The position numbers were made by a program, and so were the translations under genes. A model generated the notes under the pieces. The model saw only the letters and a list, made by a program, of their open reading frames with translations, was not told the origin of the DNA and searched no databases. From assembly GCF_042666655.1 (NCBI RefSeq), contig NZ_JBHTDE010000005.1, positions 1 to 64,000 on the forward strand: a stretch of 64,000 nt of DNA, read 5' to 3'. Source of the DNA: Paracraurococcus sp042666655. GTDB lineage: Bacteria > Pseudomonadota > Alphaproteobacteria > Acetobacterales > Acetobacteraceae. Shown here piece by piece: positions 16,311-25,161 of this stretch (position 1 is the first letter of the stretch; every line of letters starts with the position of its first letter).

Positions 16311-17465
16311 ATGGCGGAACGCCGCATCGGCATCATCATGAACGGCGTCACCGGCCGCATGGGCACCAACCAGCACTTGGTGCGCTCCATTGCCGCGATC
16401 CGTGCCGATGGCGGCGTCAGGCTCGCCAATGGCGACCGGCTGATGCCCGACCCGATCCTGGTCGGCCGCAGCCGCGACAAGCTGGAGGCCCTGGCCCGGA
16501 CGCACAACGTCGCACGCGTTTCCACCGACCTCGACGCCTGCCTGGCCGATCCGAACGACGAGCTGTTCTTTGATGCCGCGACCACGCAGCGCCGTGCCGG
16601 GCTGATCCGCCAGGCCATCGCCGCGGGCAAGCACATCTATGTCGAGAAGCCGACCGCCGACCGGCTGGAGGATGCGCTCGACGTCGCGGCGCGCGCCAAG
16701 GCGGCGGGCATCAAGCACGGCGTGGTGCAGGACAAGCTGTTCCTGCCCGGGCTGCGCAAGCTGAAGCTGGTGATCGACAGCGGCTTCCTCGGCCGCATCT
16801 GCAGCGTGAAGGGCGAGTTCGGCTACTGGGTCTTCGAAGGCGACCTGCAGCCGGCCCAGCGCCCGTCCTGGAATTACAAGGCGGCGGAAGGCGGCGGCAT
16901 CATCCTCGATATGCTGTGCCATTGGCGCTACGTGCTGGACAACCTGTTCGGTGAGGTGGAGGCGGTGAGCTGCCTCGGCGCCACGCATATCCCCGAGCGG
17001 ATCGGGGAGGATGGCAAGCCCTACCAGGCCGATGTGGACGATGCGGCCTATGCGACCTTCCAGCTGAAGGGCGGCGTCGTCGCCCATATCAACAGCAGCT
17101 GGGTGACGCGCGTCAGGCGCGACGACCTGGCGACCTTCCAGGTCGACGGCACGCATGGCAGCGCCATCGCCGGGCTGCAGAAATGCTGGACGCAGAGCCG
17201 CGTCAACACGCCGAAGCCGGTCTGGAATCCCGATATCCCGCAGCCGATCGACTTCTTCGCGGGATGGCAGGAGGTGCCGAACAGCCAGGACTATCCCAAC
17301 GGCTTCCGCGTGCAGTGGGAGATGTTCCTGCGCTACCTGGCCGGCGAGACCAGCAGCTTCCCCTGGGACCTGATGGCGGGGGCGAAAGGTGTGCAGCTGG
17401 CGGAGGCGGGGCTGCGGAGCTGGCGCGAGCGGCGCTGGATCGATCTGGAGAAACTCGAAGCGTAA
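16311..17465 (+). CDS. Gfo/Idh/MocA-family oxidoreductase
   Basis: NAD(P)-dependent sugar or cyclitol dehydrogenase type, 384 residues. The N-terminal Rossmann domain (RRIGIIMNGVTGRMGTN) is followed by the family's EKPTAD loop, with the conserved Lys that contacts cofactor and substrate. The C-terminal alpha/beta domain contains GGIILDMLCHW. GGGAGGGAAG precedes ATG 16311. It heads a three-gene run with DUF993 and an AP-endonuclease-type isomerase, suggesting one catabolic pathway for an unusual carbohydrate. Substrate unknown. Confidence 0.9.
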   Translation: MAERRIGIIMNGVTGRMGTNQHLVRSIAAIRADGGVRLANGDRLMPDPILVGRSRDKLEALARTHNVARVSTDLDACLADPNDELFFDAATTQRRAGLIRQAIAAGKHIYVEKPTADRLEDALDVAARAKAAGIKHGVVQDKLFLPGLRKLKLVIDSGFLGRICSVKGEFGYWVFEGDLQPAQRPSWNYKAAEGGGIILDMLCHWRYVLDNLFGEVEAVSCLGATHIPERIGEDGKPYQADVDDAAYATFQLKGGVVAHINSSWVTRVRRDDLATFQVDGTHGSAIAGLQKCWTQSRVNTPKPVWNPDIPQPIDFFAGWQEVPNSQDYPNGFRVQWEMFLRYLAGETSSFPWDLMAGAKGVQLAEAGLRSWRERRWIDLEKLEA

Positions 17466-17467
17466 GA

Positions 17468-17605
17468 CGGGGGGAAGGTATTCCCCCCGGTTGGACGCAT
17501 GCGTCCAACCCCATCTATTTTTGTGAGTCTGGCACTCGCCGCGCGGCAGGTGCCAAGCCCACAGAAAAAAAGGGGGGTGCGGGGGTTCTCCCCCGCTCTT
17601 GCTTC
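17468..17605. repeat. Palindromic intergenic element, copy C (fullest)
   Basis: The most complete copy, filling the gap between two genes. In order: hairpin CGGGGGGAA-GGTA-TTCCCCCCG (17468-17489); a perfect palindrome with TTGGACGCATGCGTCCAA at its heart (17491-17508); central structure TGGCA (17530-17534), 3-nt gap, GCCGCGCGGC (17538-17547), 3-nt gap, TGCCA (17551-17555), flanked by T-rich and A-rich arms; then hairpin GCGGGGG-TTCT-CCCCCGC (17579-17596) with TCTTGCTTCC after it. The two halves are roughly inverted copies of each other. Confidence 0.75.
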
Positions 17606-17622
17606 CTTTGCGGGAGACCGAC

Positions 17623-18780
17623 ATGCCGACGCTCACCCTGCCCACGCCGGACGGCCTGAAGCCCTTCACCCTGAGCGCCCCGCGCGCCTTCCCGAAGGCC
17701 ACGCCCCCCTTCCCGCGCCTAGCGCTCGCCGCCGCGCATGTCGTGGCCGATCCGCTGGCCGAGCAGGACCCCTGGCTCGACGCCAAGGTCGACTGGGACC
17801 GCACCATCGCCTTCCGCCGGCATCTCTGGTCGCTCGGCCTGGGCGTGGCCGAAGCCATGGACACCGCGCAGCGCGGCATGGGGTTGGACTGGACGGCGGC
17901 GCAGGAGCTGATCCGCCGCAGCCTCGATGCCATGCAGGACATGCCCGGCGCGGTGATGGCGAGCGGCGCCGGCACCGACCACCTCGCGCCCGGCCCGGAC
18001 GTGACCATCGACGACGTCATCCGCGCCTACGAGGAGCAATGCGCCGCGATCGAACGCATGGGCGGCCGTATCATCCTCATGGCCTCCCGCGCCCTGGCCC
18101 GCGCGGCGCGCGGCCCGGCGGACTACGAGCGCGTCTATGCCCGCATCCTGTCGCAGGTGAAGCAGCCGGTCATCATCCACTGGCTGGGCGAGATGTTCGA
18201 TCCGGCGCTGGATGGCTACTGGGGTGCGGCCGACCACTACAAGGCGATGGAGACGGCGCTGGCCGTCATCCGCGACAGCGCCGCCAAGGTGGATGGGGTG
18301 AAGATCAGCCTGCTCGACAAGGAGAAGGAGATCGCCATGCGCCGCCGCCTGCCCGGCGGCGTGCGCATGTACACCGGCGACGACTTCAACTACCCGGAAC
18401 TCATCGCCGGCGATGCGGAGGGGTATTCGGATGCGCTGCTCGGCATCTTCGATCCGATCGCCCCGGCGGTGGGCGGCGCGCTGGCGGCGCTTTCGGCCAA
18501 GGACCTGCCCGGCTTCCACGCCATCCTGGCGCCGACCGTGCCGCTGTCGCGCCACATCTTCCAGGCGCCGACCCGCTTCTACAAGACCGGCGTGGTCTTC
18601 ATGGCCTGGTTGAACGGGCACCAGGGGCATTTCACCATGGTCGGCGGCCAGCAATCCACGCGCAGCATCCGGCACCTGGCGGAGCTGTTCCGGCTGGCCG
18701 ATGCGGCGGGGCTGCTGGCCGATCCGGACCTGGCGGCGGCGCGCATGCGGTCGCTGCTCGCGGTCCACGGCGTCGCATGA
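17623..18780 (+). CDS. DUF993 family protein (aldolase-like TIM barrel)
   Basis: Protein of 385 residues of the DUF993 family, often described as dihydrodipicolinate-synthase-like. Recognisable segments are KISLLDKEKEIAMRRRLP and MYTGDDFNYPELIAGD, where the Lys could be the Schiff-base residue of the aldolase fold (inference). No enzyme activity is established from the sequence. Start MPTLTLPTPDG was preferred over the ATG at 17599. Its ATGA overlap with the next gene and its position after Gfo/Idh/MocA place it in a catabolic operon. Confidence 0.85.
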   Translation: MPTLTLPTPDGLKPFTLSAPRAFPKATPPFPRLALAAAHVVADPLAEQDPWLDAKVDWDRTIAFRRHLWSLGLGVAEAMDTAQRGMGLDWTAAQELIRRSLDAMQDMPGAVMASGAGTDHLAPGPDVTIDDVIRAYEEQCAAIERMGGRIILMASRALARAARGPADYERVYARILSQVKQPVIIHWLGEMFDPALDGYWGAADHYKAMETALAVIRDSAAKVDGVKISLLDKEKEIAMRRRLPGGVRMYTGDDFNYPELIAGDAEGYSDALLGIFDPIAPAVGGALAALSAKDLPGFHAILAPTVPLSRHIFQAPTRFYKTGVVFMAWLNGHQGHFTMVGGQQSTRSIRHLAELFRLADAAGLLADPDLAAARMRSLLAVHGVA

Positions 18781-19595
18781 GCGCGCCTGGTCCGCTCAGC
18801 CTCAACACCGTGACGGTGAAGGAACGCTGGGGCCTCGCCGATTGCATCGAGGGCTGCGCCCGGCACGGCATCGCCGGCATCTCCCCCTGGCGGGACGTGC
18901 TGCAAGCGATGGGCGTCGCGGCCGCGGCGCGACAGATCCGCGACGCCGGACTGACCGTCACCGGCCTCTGCCGCGGCGGGATGTTCCCCGCGGCGGACGC
19001 CGCCGGCCGCGCCGCGGCGATCGAGGACAACCGCCGCGCCATCGCCGAGGCCCATGCGCTGGGCGCCGCCTGCCTGGTCATGGTCTGCGGCGGCCTGCCG
19101 CCGGGATCGAAGGACCTGCCCGGCGCGCGGGCGATGGTGGGGGACGGGCTGCACGCCATCCTGGCAGAGGCCCGCGCCGCCGGCGTCACTCTGGCGCTGG
19201 AGCCGCTGCACCCGATGACCTGCGCCGACCGCAGTGTGCTTTCAACACTCGGCCAAGCGCTCGACCTTTGCGACGAATTGGGCGCCGGCACCGGCGTGGC
19301 GCTGGATGTCTACCATGTCTGGTGGGATCCGGCCCTGGAGAGCGACATGGCCCGTGCCACCAGCCGCATCGCCGCCTTCCATGCCTGCGACTGGCTGGTA
19401 CCGACCACCGACCTGGTCTTCGACCGCGGCATGATGGGCGACGGCTGCATCGACATCCCCGCCATCCGCGGGATGGCGGAGGCAGCGGGCTATCGCGGCT
19501 TCGTCGAAGTGGAACTGCTGTCGAAGCGCTGGTGGGCGGAAGACCCGGATGACGTACTGCGCCTCATCAAGGCGCGGCACGCGACGGCCTGCTGA
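18777..19595 (+). CDS. Sugar phosphate isomerase/epimerase (xylose isomerase-like TIM barrel)
   Basis: AP-endonuclease-2-like TIM barrel of 272 residues. Metal-binding residues of the fold are visible in LALEPLHPM (Glu), GVALDVYHVWW (Asp, His), AFHACDW and FVEVELLSKRWW (Glu). Such proteins isomerise or epimerise keto-sugars or cyclitols with a divalent metal. The start overlaps the DUF993 stop (ATGA), so the two are translationally coupled. Convergent with the alpha/beta hydrolase gene, 10 bp apart. Confidence 0.88.
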   Translation: MSAPGPLSLNTVTVKERWGLADCIEGCARHGIAGISPWRDVLQAMGVAAAARQIRDAGLTVTGLCRGGMFPAADAAGRAAAIEDNRRAIAEAHALGAACLVMVCGGLPPGSKDLPGARAMVGDGLHAILAEARAAGVTLALEPLHPMTCADRSVLSTLGQALDLCDELGAGTGVALDVYHVWWDPALESDMARATSRIAAFHACDWLVPTTDLVFDRGMMGDGCIDIPAIRGMAEAAGYRGFVEVELLSKRWWAEDPDDVLRLIKARHATAC

Positions 19596-19605
19596 AGGGC
19601 GGGGC

Positions 19606-20856
19606 TCAGCGCCCCGCCATCCGCTCCAGCACGGGCAGCAGATGCGGCCGCAACCCCGCGAAATCCTCGCTCATCGGGAAATGCCCGAGGCCCGGCATGA
19701 TCACCGCCGTCGCGCCCGGAATCGCCGCCGCGGTCGCCCGCGTGTCCTCTGGCCGGCAGGAATAGTCGAATTCGCCGCACAGCAAGGCAACCGGGCAGCG
19801 CGCGGTGTCGATGCGGGCGAGCTTGCCGCGCAGGTCGCCTTCCTCGGCGTAGAAATGTAGGTCGCCGCGGAACACGCCGGGGCCGCCCTGCATGTAGTGC
19901 CACAGCGTCTCCCATTTCGCCGCCTCGGGTGCCGAGGGGCCGATCAGCCCCGACACCATCGCGCCGCAGACCTCGCCGCCATGGATGCGCGCATGGTGCA
20001 GGACGGAAAGGTCGTAGTAGCTGCCGGTGAAGGCGCTGCCCTGCAGGCCGACGACGCCGCGGAAGGCCTCCGGATGCTCCGCCGCCAGGTCCAGCACGAT
20101 CCGCCCGCCGATGGAGCACCCCATGACGATCGGCCGGTCCAGCCTCAGGGCCCGCGCCACGGCCATCACCAGCCCGGTATAGCCGGCGGTGGTCAGCCGG
20201 TATTCCTCTCCCTCCCAGCCCGCGGGCGGGGAGGACTTGCCGTGCCAGGGCATGTCGAAGGCGATGCAGCGGAAGCGCTGCGTGATCTCCGCGTCGTTCA
20301 GCAGGTCGCGCCATTGCCGGCCGTCGCTGCCGGCGGTGTGCAGCAGCAGCAGCGGCGTGCCTTCGCCGGCCTGCTCGACATAGACGCGGTGCGGCCGGCC
20401 TTCGATATCCATCCGCAGGTAGCGGCCGGTCACCGGCTCGAAGGCGGGCTCGCCCCAGGGCGCCGGCGGCGGCACCGCCCTGGCCGGCACCGGCCCCTGC
20501 CGCAGCAGCGCCAGTGCGCCCTTGAACCAGGCGAGATGGGCGAAGAAGACCGCGGTATCGCCCTCGATCCGCAGCGCGCCCTGGCGGCGCAGCGCCAGCA
20601 GGTCGTTCCAGCCGGGCAGGGGCTGCGGCGCCAGGAAGCGGGCCATGCCCTCGGCGGTGATGCGCAACGCCAGGGTGAAGGACGGCAGGACGAAGGGCCC
20701 GTGCCGCAACTCCACCACCTGGCCGCGGCGGATCGCCGCCAGCCAGGCCTTGTCGCCGATCTCGATCAGCACGTCGGCATCCAGCGTGCGGCCTCGGCGT
20801 TCCAGCGCCGCCTCCGCCGCAACGCGCGCCGGCCATGCGGCCATGGCCTGGTCCAT
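19606..20856 (-). CDS. Alpha/beta hydrolase with N-terminal sterol-carrier-like domain
   Basis: 416 residues in two parts. Residues about 5-125 resemble an SCP2-type lipid-binding domain (DADVLIEIGDKAWLAAIRRG, ALRITAEGMARFL, ALRIEGDTAVFFA). Residues about 140-415 are an alpha/beta hydrolase with nucleophile S248 in GCSIGG, a probable acid at E362 or D364 and H392 in GLGHFP. The fusion suggests that the hydrolase acts on a hydrophobic substrate held by the first domain (inference). It is divergent from the substrate-binding protein gene. Confidence 0.85.
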   Translation of the reverse strand: MDQAMAAWPARVAAEAALERRGRTLDADVLIEIGDKAWLAAIRRGQVVELRHGPFVLPSFTLALRITAEGMARFLAPQPLPGWNDLLALRRQGALRIEGDTAVFFAHLAWFKGALALLRQGPVPARAVPPPAPWGEPAFEPVTGRYLRMDIEGRPHRVYVEQAGEGTPLLLLHTAGSDGRQWRDLLNDAEITQRFRCIAFDMPWHGKSSPPAGWEGEEYRLTTAGYTGLVMAVARALRLDRPIVMGCSIGGRIVLDLAAEHPEAFRGVVGLQGSAFTGSYYDLSVLHHARIHGGEVCGAMVSGLIGPSAPEAAKWETLWHYMQGGPGVFRGDLHFYAEEGDLRGKLARIDTARCPVALLCGEFDYSCRPEDTRATAAAIPGATAVIMPGLGHFPMSEDFAGLRPHLLPVLERMAGR

Positions 20857-20976
20857 GGGCGTCCTCCTGTCCCTTTTGCGGCAGGCTAGCGCCGGGACCG
20901 CTCGCGGTCACGCGGCTTGCCGGCCGGCGCGGCACTCCGTTAGCGTTGCCCGGCGGGACAACCGCGGGAGGAAAAG

Positions 20977-22305
20977 ATGCACGATCCCATAGGCCGGCGT
21001 GGGGCCATGGCGCTCGGGGCCGGGCTTTTGCTGGCAGGCGGCCAGTCTGCCCAGGCCATCACCGCCGCCGACGTGCCGCCGCCGGCCTTCCCGCTGGAAC
21101 GCGGCGCCAGGCTGCGGGTCCTGCGCCCAGCCAAGTACATCGACCCCGACGAGGCGATCTTCAACGCCAACACGAAGCGCTTCACGGAGAAGACCGGCAT
21201 CGAGGTCCGCGTCGACTACGTGAACTGGCCGGACATGCCGGTGCAGGTCGCGGTCGCCACCAACACGGGGCAGGGGGCCGACGTCATCATCGGCTTCAGC
21301 GCCGATCCCCATCTTTATGCCGACAAGCTGCTGGAGGTCACCGACCTCGCCGACTATCTCGGCGCGAAATACGGCGGCTGGTACGAGCTGGCGGAGACCT
21401 ATGGCCGCCGCTGGAAGTCGAAGGCTTGGCTCGGCCTGCCGATGGGCGGCACCACCGGGCCGGTGGTCTACCGCAAGTCCTGGGTGAAGGAGGCCGGGTT
21501 CGACGCCATCCCGAACGACCTCGGCGAATTCCTCAAGCTCTGCCAGGGGCTGAAGCGGATCGGCCATCCCTGCGGCTTCGCGCTGAGCCACGCGCCGGGC
21601 GACGCGCCGGGCTACGCCAATTGGCTGCTGTGGTCGCATGGCGCATCGCTGGTGGACGAGGAGGGCAAGGTCACGCTGGACAGCCCGGCGACGGCCCGCG
21701 CACTGGATTACGCCCGCGCGATGCAGGAGACGATGGTCGCCGGGACCATGGCCTGGAACGGGGTCAGCAACAACCGCGCCTTCATCTCCGGGGATATCGG
21801 TCTGACCCAGAACGGCGTCTCGGTCTATTACTCGCTGAAGACCGCGACGGATGCGGCGCAGAACGCCATCGCCGCCGATACCGACCATGCGGAGATGCCG
21901 TATGGCGCCGCGAAGAAGGCGCCGGAGACGGCGCTGACGCTTTGCGCCATGGTGCCGAAATACACCCGCGTGCCGAATGCGGCAAAGGAGTACATCCGCT
22001 TCATGATGGAAGCGGAGCAGTACGACCCCTGGCTGACCGGATGCCTCGGCTACTGGTCACAGCCGCTCAAGGCCTATGCGCAGAGCGCGGTCTGGGCCTC
22101 CGACCCCAAGCTGAAGGTCTACAGCAACGCCATGGATACCCCTTTCTACGAGGGTTATCGTGGCCCGATCACCCCGGCCGCGGGCGCGGTCGGCGAGAAT
22201 TGGGTGGTGGTCGACATGTTCGCCCGTGTGGTGACCGGCCAGCAGAAGCCGGCCGAAAGCATGCGGGAAGCCCAGCGCGCGGCGCAGCGTTGGTACAAAT
22301 CGTAA
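20977..22305 (+). CDS. ABC transporter substrate-binding protein (family 1, sugar type)
   Basis: Periplasmic binding protein of 442 residues. The N-terminus carries a double-Arg-containing signal (GRRGAMALGAGLLLAGG...AQA), so Tat export is possible. The mature part has the extracellular solute-binding pattern of sugar transporters: FTEKTGIEVRVDYVNW, ADVIIGFSADPHLYADKLLEVTDL, LGLPMGGTTGPVVYRKSW. No permease or ATPase genes flank it, so it is either an orphan or served by a distant transporter. The PhyH gene follows after 14 bp, probably in the same operon. Confidence 0.88.
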   Translation: MHDPIGRRGAMALGAGLLLAGGQSAQAITAADVPPPAFPLERGARLRVLRPAKYIDPDEAIFNANTKRFTEKTGIEVRVDYVNWPDMPVQVAVATNTGQGADVIIGFSADPHLYADKLLEVTDLADYLGAKYGGWYELAETYGRRWKSKAWLGLPMGGTTGPVVYRKSWVKEAGFDAIPNDLGEFLKLCQGLKRIGHPCGFALSHAPGDAPGYANWLLWSHGASLVDEEGKVTLDSPATARALDYARAMQETMVAGTMAWNGVSNNRAFISGDIGLTQNGVSVYYSLKTATDAAQNAIAADTDHAEMPYGAAKKAPETALTLCAMVPKYTRVPNAAKEYIRFMMEAEQYDPWLTGCLGYWSQPLKAYAQSAVWASDPKLKVYSNAMDTPFYEGYRGPITPAAGAVGENWVVVDMFARVVTGQQKPAESMREAQRAAQRWYKS

Positions 22306-22319
22306 GGGAGGGACGGCAT

Positions 22320-23198
22320 ATGCTCACCCAGGCCCAGAAGGACGAATACGACCGCGTCGGCGCCATCGTGGTGCCGGACGTGCTGAGCCCGGCCGAGGTC
22401 GCCGAGCTGCGCGCAGTGACCGACGGCTTCGTCGAGCGCGCCCGCGCCGTGACCGCGCATGACGCGATCTATGACCTCGAGGACAGCCACAGCCCGGCGC
22501 AGCCCCGCGTCCGCCGTATCAAGGCGCCGCACCTGCACGACGCGGCCTATGCGGCGCTGGTGCGGCACCCGAAGATCGTCGCGGTGCTTCAGGACCTGTG
22601 GGGGCCTGATATCCGCTTCGACACCGCGAAGCTGAACCTGAAATCGGCCGGCTTCGGCGCCGCCGTCGAATGGCACCAGGACTGGGCCTTCTACCCGCAC
22701 ACCAATGACGACCTCGCCGCCGTCGGCGTCATGATGGACGACATGGCGCTGGAGAACGGCCCCCTGCTGATCCTGCCGGGCAGCCACAAGGACCCGGTGG
22801 TGCACGACCACCATGGCGAGGATGGCCGCTTCTGCGGGGCGATGGATCCTGGGAAGCGGGAAGTGGACTATGCCGCCGCGGTGCCGCTGACCGGCCGGGC
22901 GGGGTCGATCACCGTCCACCATGTGCGGGCGGTGCATGGCTCGGCGCCCAATACCTCGAACCGTGATCGCCGACTGCTGCTGTTCCAATTCCGCGCCGCG
23001 GATGCCTGGCCGCTGCTCGGCTTCCCCGAGGGGATGGAGGCCTTCGACCGCCTGCTGGTGGCCGGCAATCCGACGCTGACGCCGCGGCTGACCGCAGTGC
23101 CGGTGAAGCTGCCGTTGCCGCCGGCGGAAAAGCAGGGCTCGATCTACGAGAACCAGAAGGGGCTGAAGAACCGCTTCTTCGCCGCCGCGGCGGAGTAG
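22320..23198 (+). CDS. Phytanoyl-CoA dioxygenase (PhyH) family protein
   Basis: Non-haem Fe(II)/2-oxoglutarate oxygenase of 292 residues. The facial triad is visible: H119-x-D121 (WHQDWAFYPH) and H206 (VRAVHGSAP), followed by Arg in SNRDRRLLLFQ that would hold 2-oxoglutarate. Bacterial members hydroxylate varied small molecules; the substrate here is unknown, but coupling to a sugar-type binding protein suggests a transported compound. GGGAGGG lies before the ATG. Confidence 0.9.
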   Translation: MLTQAQKDEYDRVGAIVVPDVLSPAEVAELRAVTDGFVERARAVTAHDAIYDLEDSHSPAQPRVRRIKAPHLHDAAYAALVRHPKIVAVLQDLWGPDIRFDTAKLNLKSAGFGAAVEWHQDWAFYPHTNDDLAAVGVMMDDMALENGPLLILPGSHKDPVVHDHHGEDGRFCGAMDPGKREVDYAAAVPLTGRAGSITVHHVRAVHGSAPNTSNRDRRLLLFQFRAADAWPLLGFPEGMEAFDRLLVAGNPTLTPRLTAVPVKLPLPPAEKQGSIYENQKGLKNRFFAAAAE

Positions 23199-23237
23199 AT
23201 GGCGGGGGTTTAACCCACAGGTACAAAACGAAACCCG

Positions 23238-23263
23238 GCCATGCGGCGTTTTCGCCGCATGGC
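23238..23263. other. Perfect 11-bp hairpin with TTTT loop
   Basis: GCCATGCGGCG, loop TTTT, CGCCGCATGGC. It follows the PhyH gene by about 40 nt and overlaps the 5' end of the iron-permease-like gene; the ATG at 23259 lies in its right arm. It could terminate the PhyH message or mask the next start codon. No T-tail follows. Confidence 0.5.
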
Positions 23264-23666
23264 AGAACAATCCCCCTTCGCCCGCGCCGCCCAATGGGCC
23301 TCCTGCCAGGCCGGCCGGTCCTGGGCCTTCGTCACGGCGGTGTCGGTGGTGGTGGTCTGGGCGGTGACCGGGCCGCTGTTTGGCTTCTCCGATACCTGGC
23401 AGCTGGTGATCAACACCGGGACGACCATCATCACCTTCCTGATGGTCTTCCTGATCCAGCACGCCCAGAACCGCGACACCCAGGCGATCCACGTGAAACT
23501 CGACGAGCTGATCCGGGCGACCAAGGGCGCCCACAACCGGCTCATCGCCCTCGAGGACCAGAGCGAGGAAGACTTGGCCGAGGCACGGCAGGAGTTGCGA
23601 CGGGTGGCGGATGCCAGCACGGCCGCGGCCGAGCAGACGAAGCGGCTGGTCGAGGCGAAGCGTTAG
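23259..23666 (+). CDS. Low-affinity iron permease-like membrane protein
   Basis: Small membrane protein of about 135 residues with the family core VVVVWAVTGPLFGFSDTWQLVINTGTTI split over two helices, then FLIQHAQNRDTQAIHVKLDELIRAT. A coiled-coil-like acidic tail follows (EEDLAEARQELRRVADAST). The family is named after a yeast low-affinity iron permease, but transport has not been shown for bacterial members as far as I know. Start MAEQSPF was preferred; MRRF at 23241 is possible. The start lies in a perfect hairpin. Confidence 0.82.
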   Translation: MAEQSPFARAAQWASCQAGRSWAFVTAVSVVVVWAVTGPLFGFSDTWQLVINTGTTIITFLMVFLIQHAQNRDTQAIHVKLDELIRATKGAHNRLIALEDQSEEDLAEARQELRRVADASTAAAEQTKRLVEAKR

Positions 23667-23727
23667 CCATCGCCCCCTGACCATCGTGGCGTAAGGCGCT
23701 ACATACAGGGCAGACAGGAGCTCGCCC

Positions 23728-25161
23728 GTGGTCGCCATCACCTCGCCCGCCTTCAAGGAGAACGCCGCCCGCGCCCTGGCCGATCCCGGCCTGCAGAAGG
23801 CGCTCGGCACCGCCAAGGGCGCCTTCCTGCAGCGCCGCGCCGCCGCGGTGGCCAACCTGCCGGAATTCGAGCGTCTCAGGGATATCGGCCGCGACATCAA
23901 GAACCACACCCTGGCCAACCTGGACTTCTACCTGGAGGCCTATGAGGCGAAGGTTCTGGCCGCCGGCGGCACCGTCCATTGGTGCTCCACCCCCGACGAT
24001 GCCCGGGCCAAGGTGCTGGAAATATGCCGCAAGGCCGGCGCCCGGACCGTGACCAAGGGCAAGTCGATGATTTCCGAGGAACTCGGGATCAACGCCCATC
24101 TGGAAGCCCATGGCATCCGCCCGGTCGAGACCGATCTCGGGGAATACATCCTGCAGCTTCGCCAGGAACACCCCAGCCACATCATCGCCCCGGCGTTCCA
24201 TTTGAACCGGGAAGACTGGGAGGCCGATTTCCGCCGCCTGCACACCGACCTGCCGCCCGACCGCGTCTTCGCCGAACGCCGCGACATCCTGGCCGAGGCC
24301 CGCACCAAGCTGCGGGAGAAGTTCCTCCAGGCCGATGTCGGCATCACCGGCGCCAATTTCCTCATCGCCGAGACCGGCAGCAGCGTCATCGTCACCAACG
24401 AGGGCAATGGCGACCTCACCCAGACCCTGCCGCGGGTCCACATCGCGCTGGCCAGCATCGAGAAGGTCGTCCCGACGCTGGAGGACGCGACCAGCCTGCT
24501 GCGGCTCCTGGCACGGTCGGCCACCGGACAGGATTTCTCGGTCTATACCACCTTCAGCACGGGCGCCCGGCGGGAGGCCGACCTGGACGGACCGGAGGAG
24601 TACCATGTGGTGCTCATCGATGGCGGCCGGTCCAACATGCTCGGCACCGACTTCCAGGAGATGCTGCGCTGCATCCGCTGCGCCGCCTGCATGAACCACT
24701 GCCCGGTCTATGGCGCGGTCGGCGGGCATGCTTATGGCTGGGTCTATCCCGGGCCGATGGGCTCCGTCCTGACGCCATCCCTGGTCGGCATCGACAAGAC
24801 CGGGCTGCTGCCCAATGCCTCCACCTTCTGCGGCCGCTGCGAGAGCGTCTGCCCGGTGAAGATCCCGCTGCCCAAGCTGATGCGGCACTGGCGCGAGCGG
24901 GAGTTCGAGCGCCACCTGACCCCGGGCGCGCAGCGCAGCAACCTGAACCTCTGGGCCTGGTTCGCGCGCCGCCCCGCCGCCTATCGCTGGGCGACCAAGG
25001 CGGCGATCGGCGCACTTGGGCTGCTCGGTCGCGGCAAGGGCGCCTTCCGCTCCCTGCCGTTGGCCGGCGGCTGGACCGAAGGCCGCGACCTGCCGACGCC
25101 CGAGCCCGGCGGCACCTTCATGGCCCGCTATGCAAGGCAGCAGCGTGGGGCGCGGCGATGA
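23728..25161 (+). CDS. lutB: LutB-type iron-sulfur protein (lactate utilisation)
   Basis: 477-residue subunit of the LutABC L-lactate oxidation complex. It has an N-terminal LUD domain (GKSMISEELGIN, AETGSSVIVTNEGNGDL) and a ferredoxin domain with C315, C318, C321, C325 and a second cluster motif C368, C371, C375 (CGRCESVCP). The C-terminal tail is basic. The start is GTG at 23728 with GGAG upstream. lutC overlaps its stop by ATGA. A lutA partner is not adjacent. Confidence 0.9.
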   Translation: MVAITSPAFKENAARALADPGLQKALGTAKGAFLQRRAAAVANLPEFERLRDIGRDIKNHTLANLDFYLEAYEAKVLAAGGTVHWCSTPDDARAKVLEICRKAGARTVTKGKSMISEELGINAHLEAHGIRPVETDLGEYILQLRQEHPSHIIAPAFHLNREDWEADFRRLHTDLPPDRVFAERRDILAEARTKLREKFLQADVGITGANFLIAETGSSVIVTNEGNGDLTQTLPRVHIALASIEKVVPTLEDATSLLRLLARSATGQDFSVYTTFSTGARREADLDGPEEYHVVLIDGGRSNMLGTDFQEMLRCIRCAACMNHCPVYGAVGGHAYGWVYPGPMGSVLTPSLVGIDKTGLLPNASTFCGRCESVCPVKIPLPKLMRHWREREFERHLTPGAQRSNLNLWAWFARRPAAYRWATKAAIGALGLLGRGKGAFRSLPLAGGWTEGRDLPTPEPGGTFMARYARQQRGARR

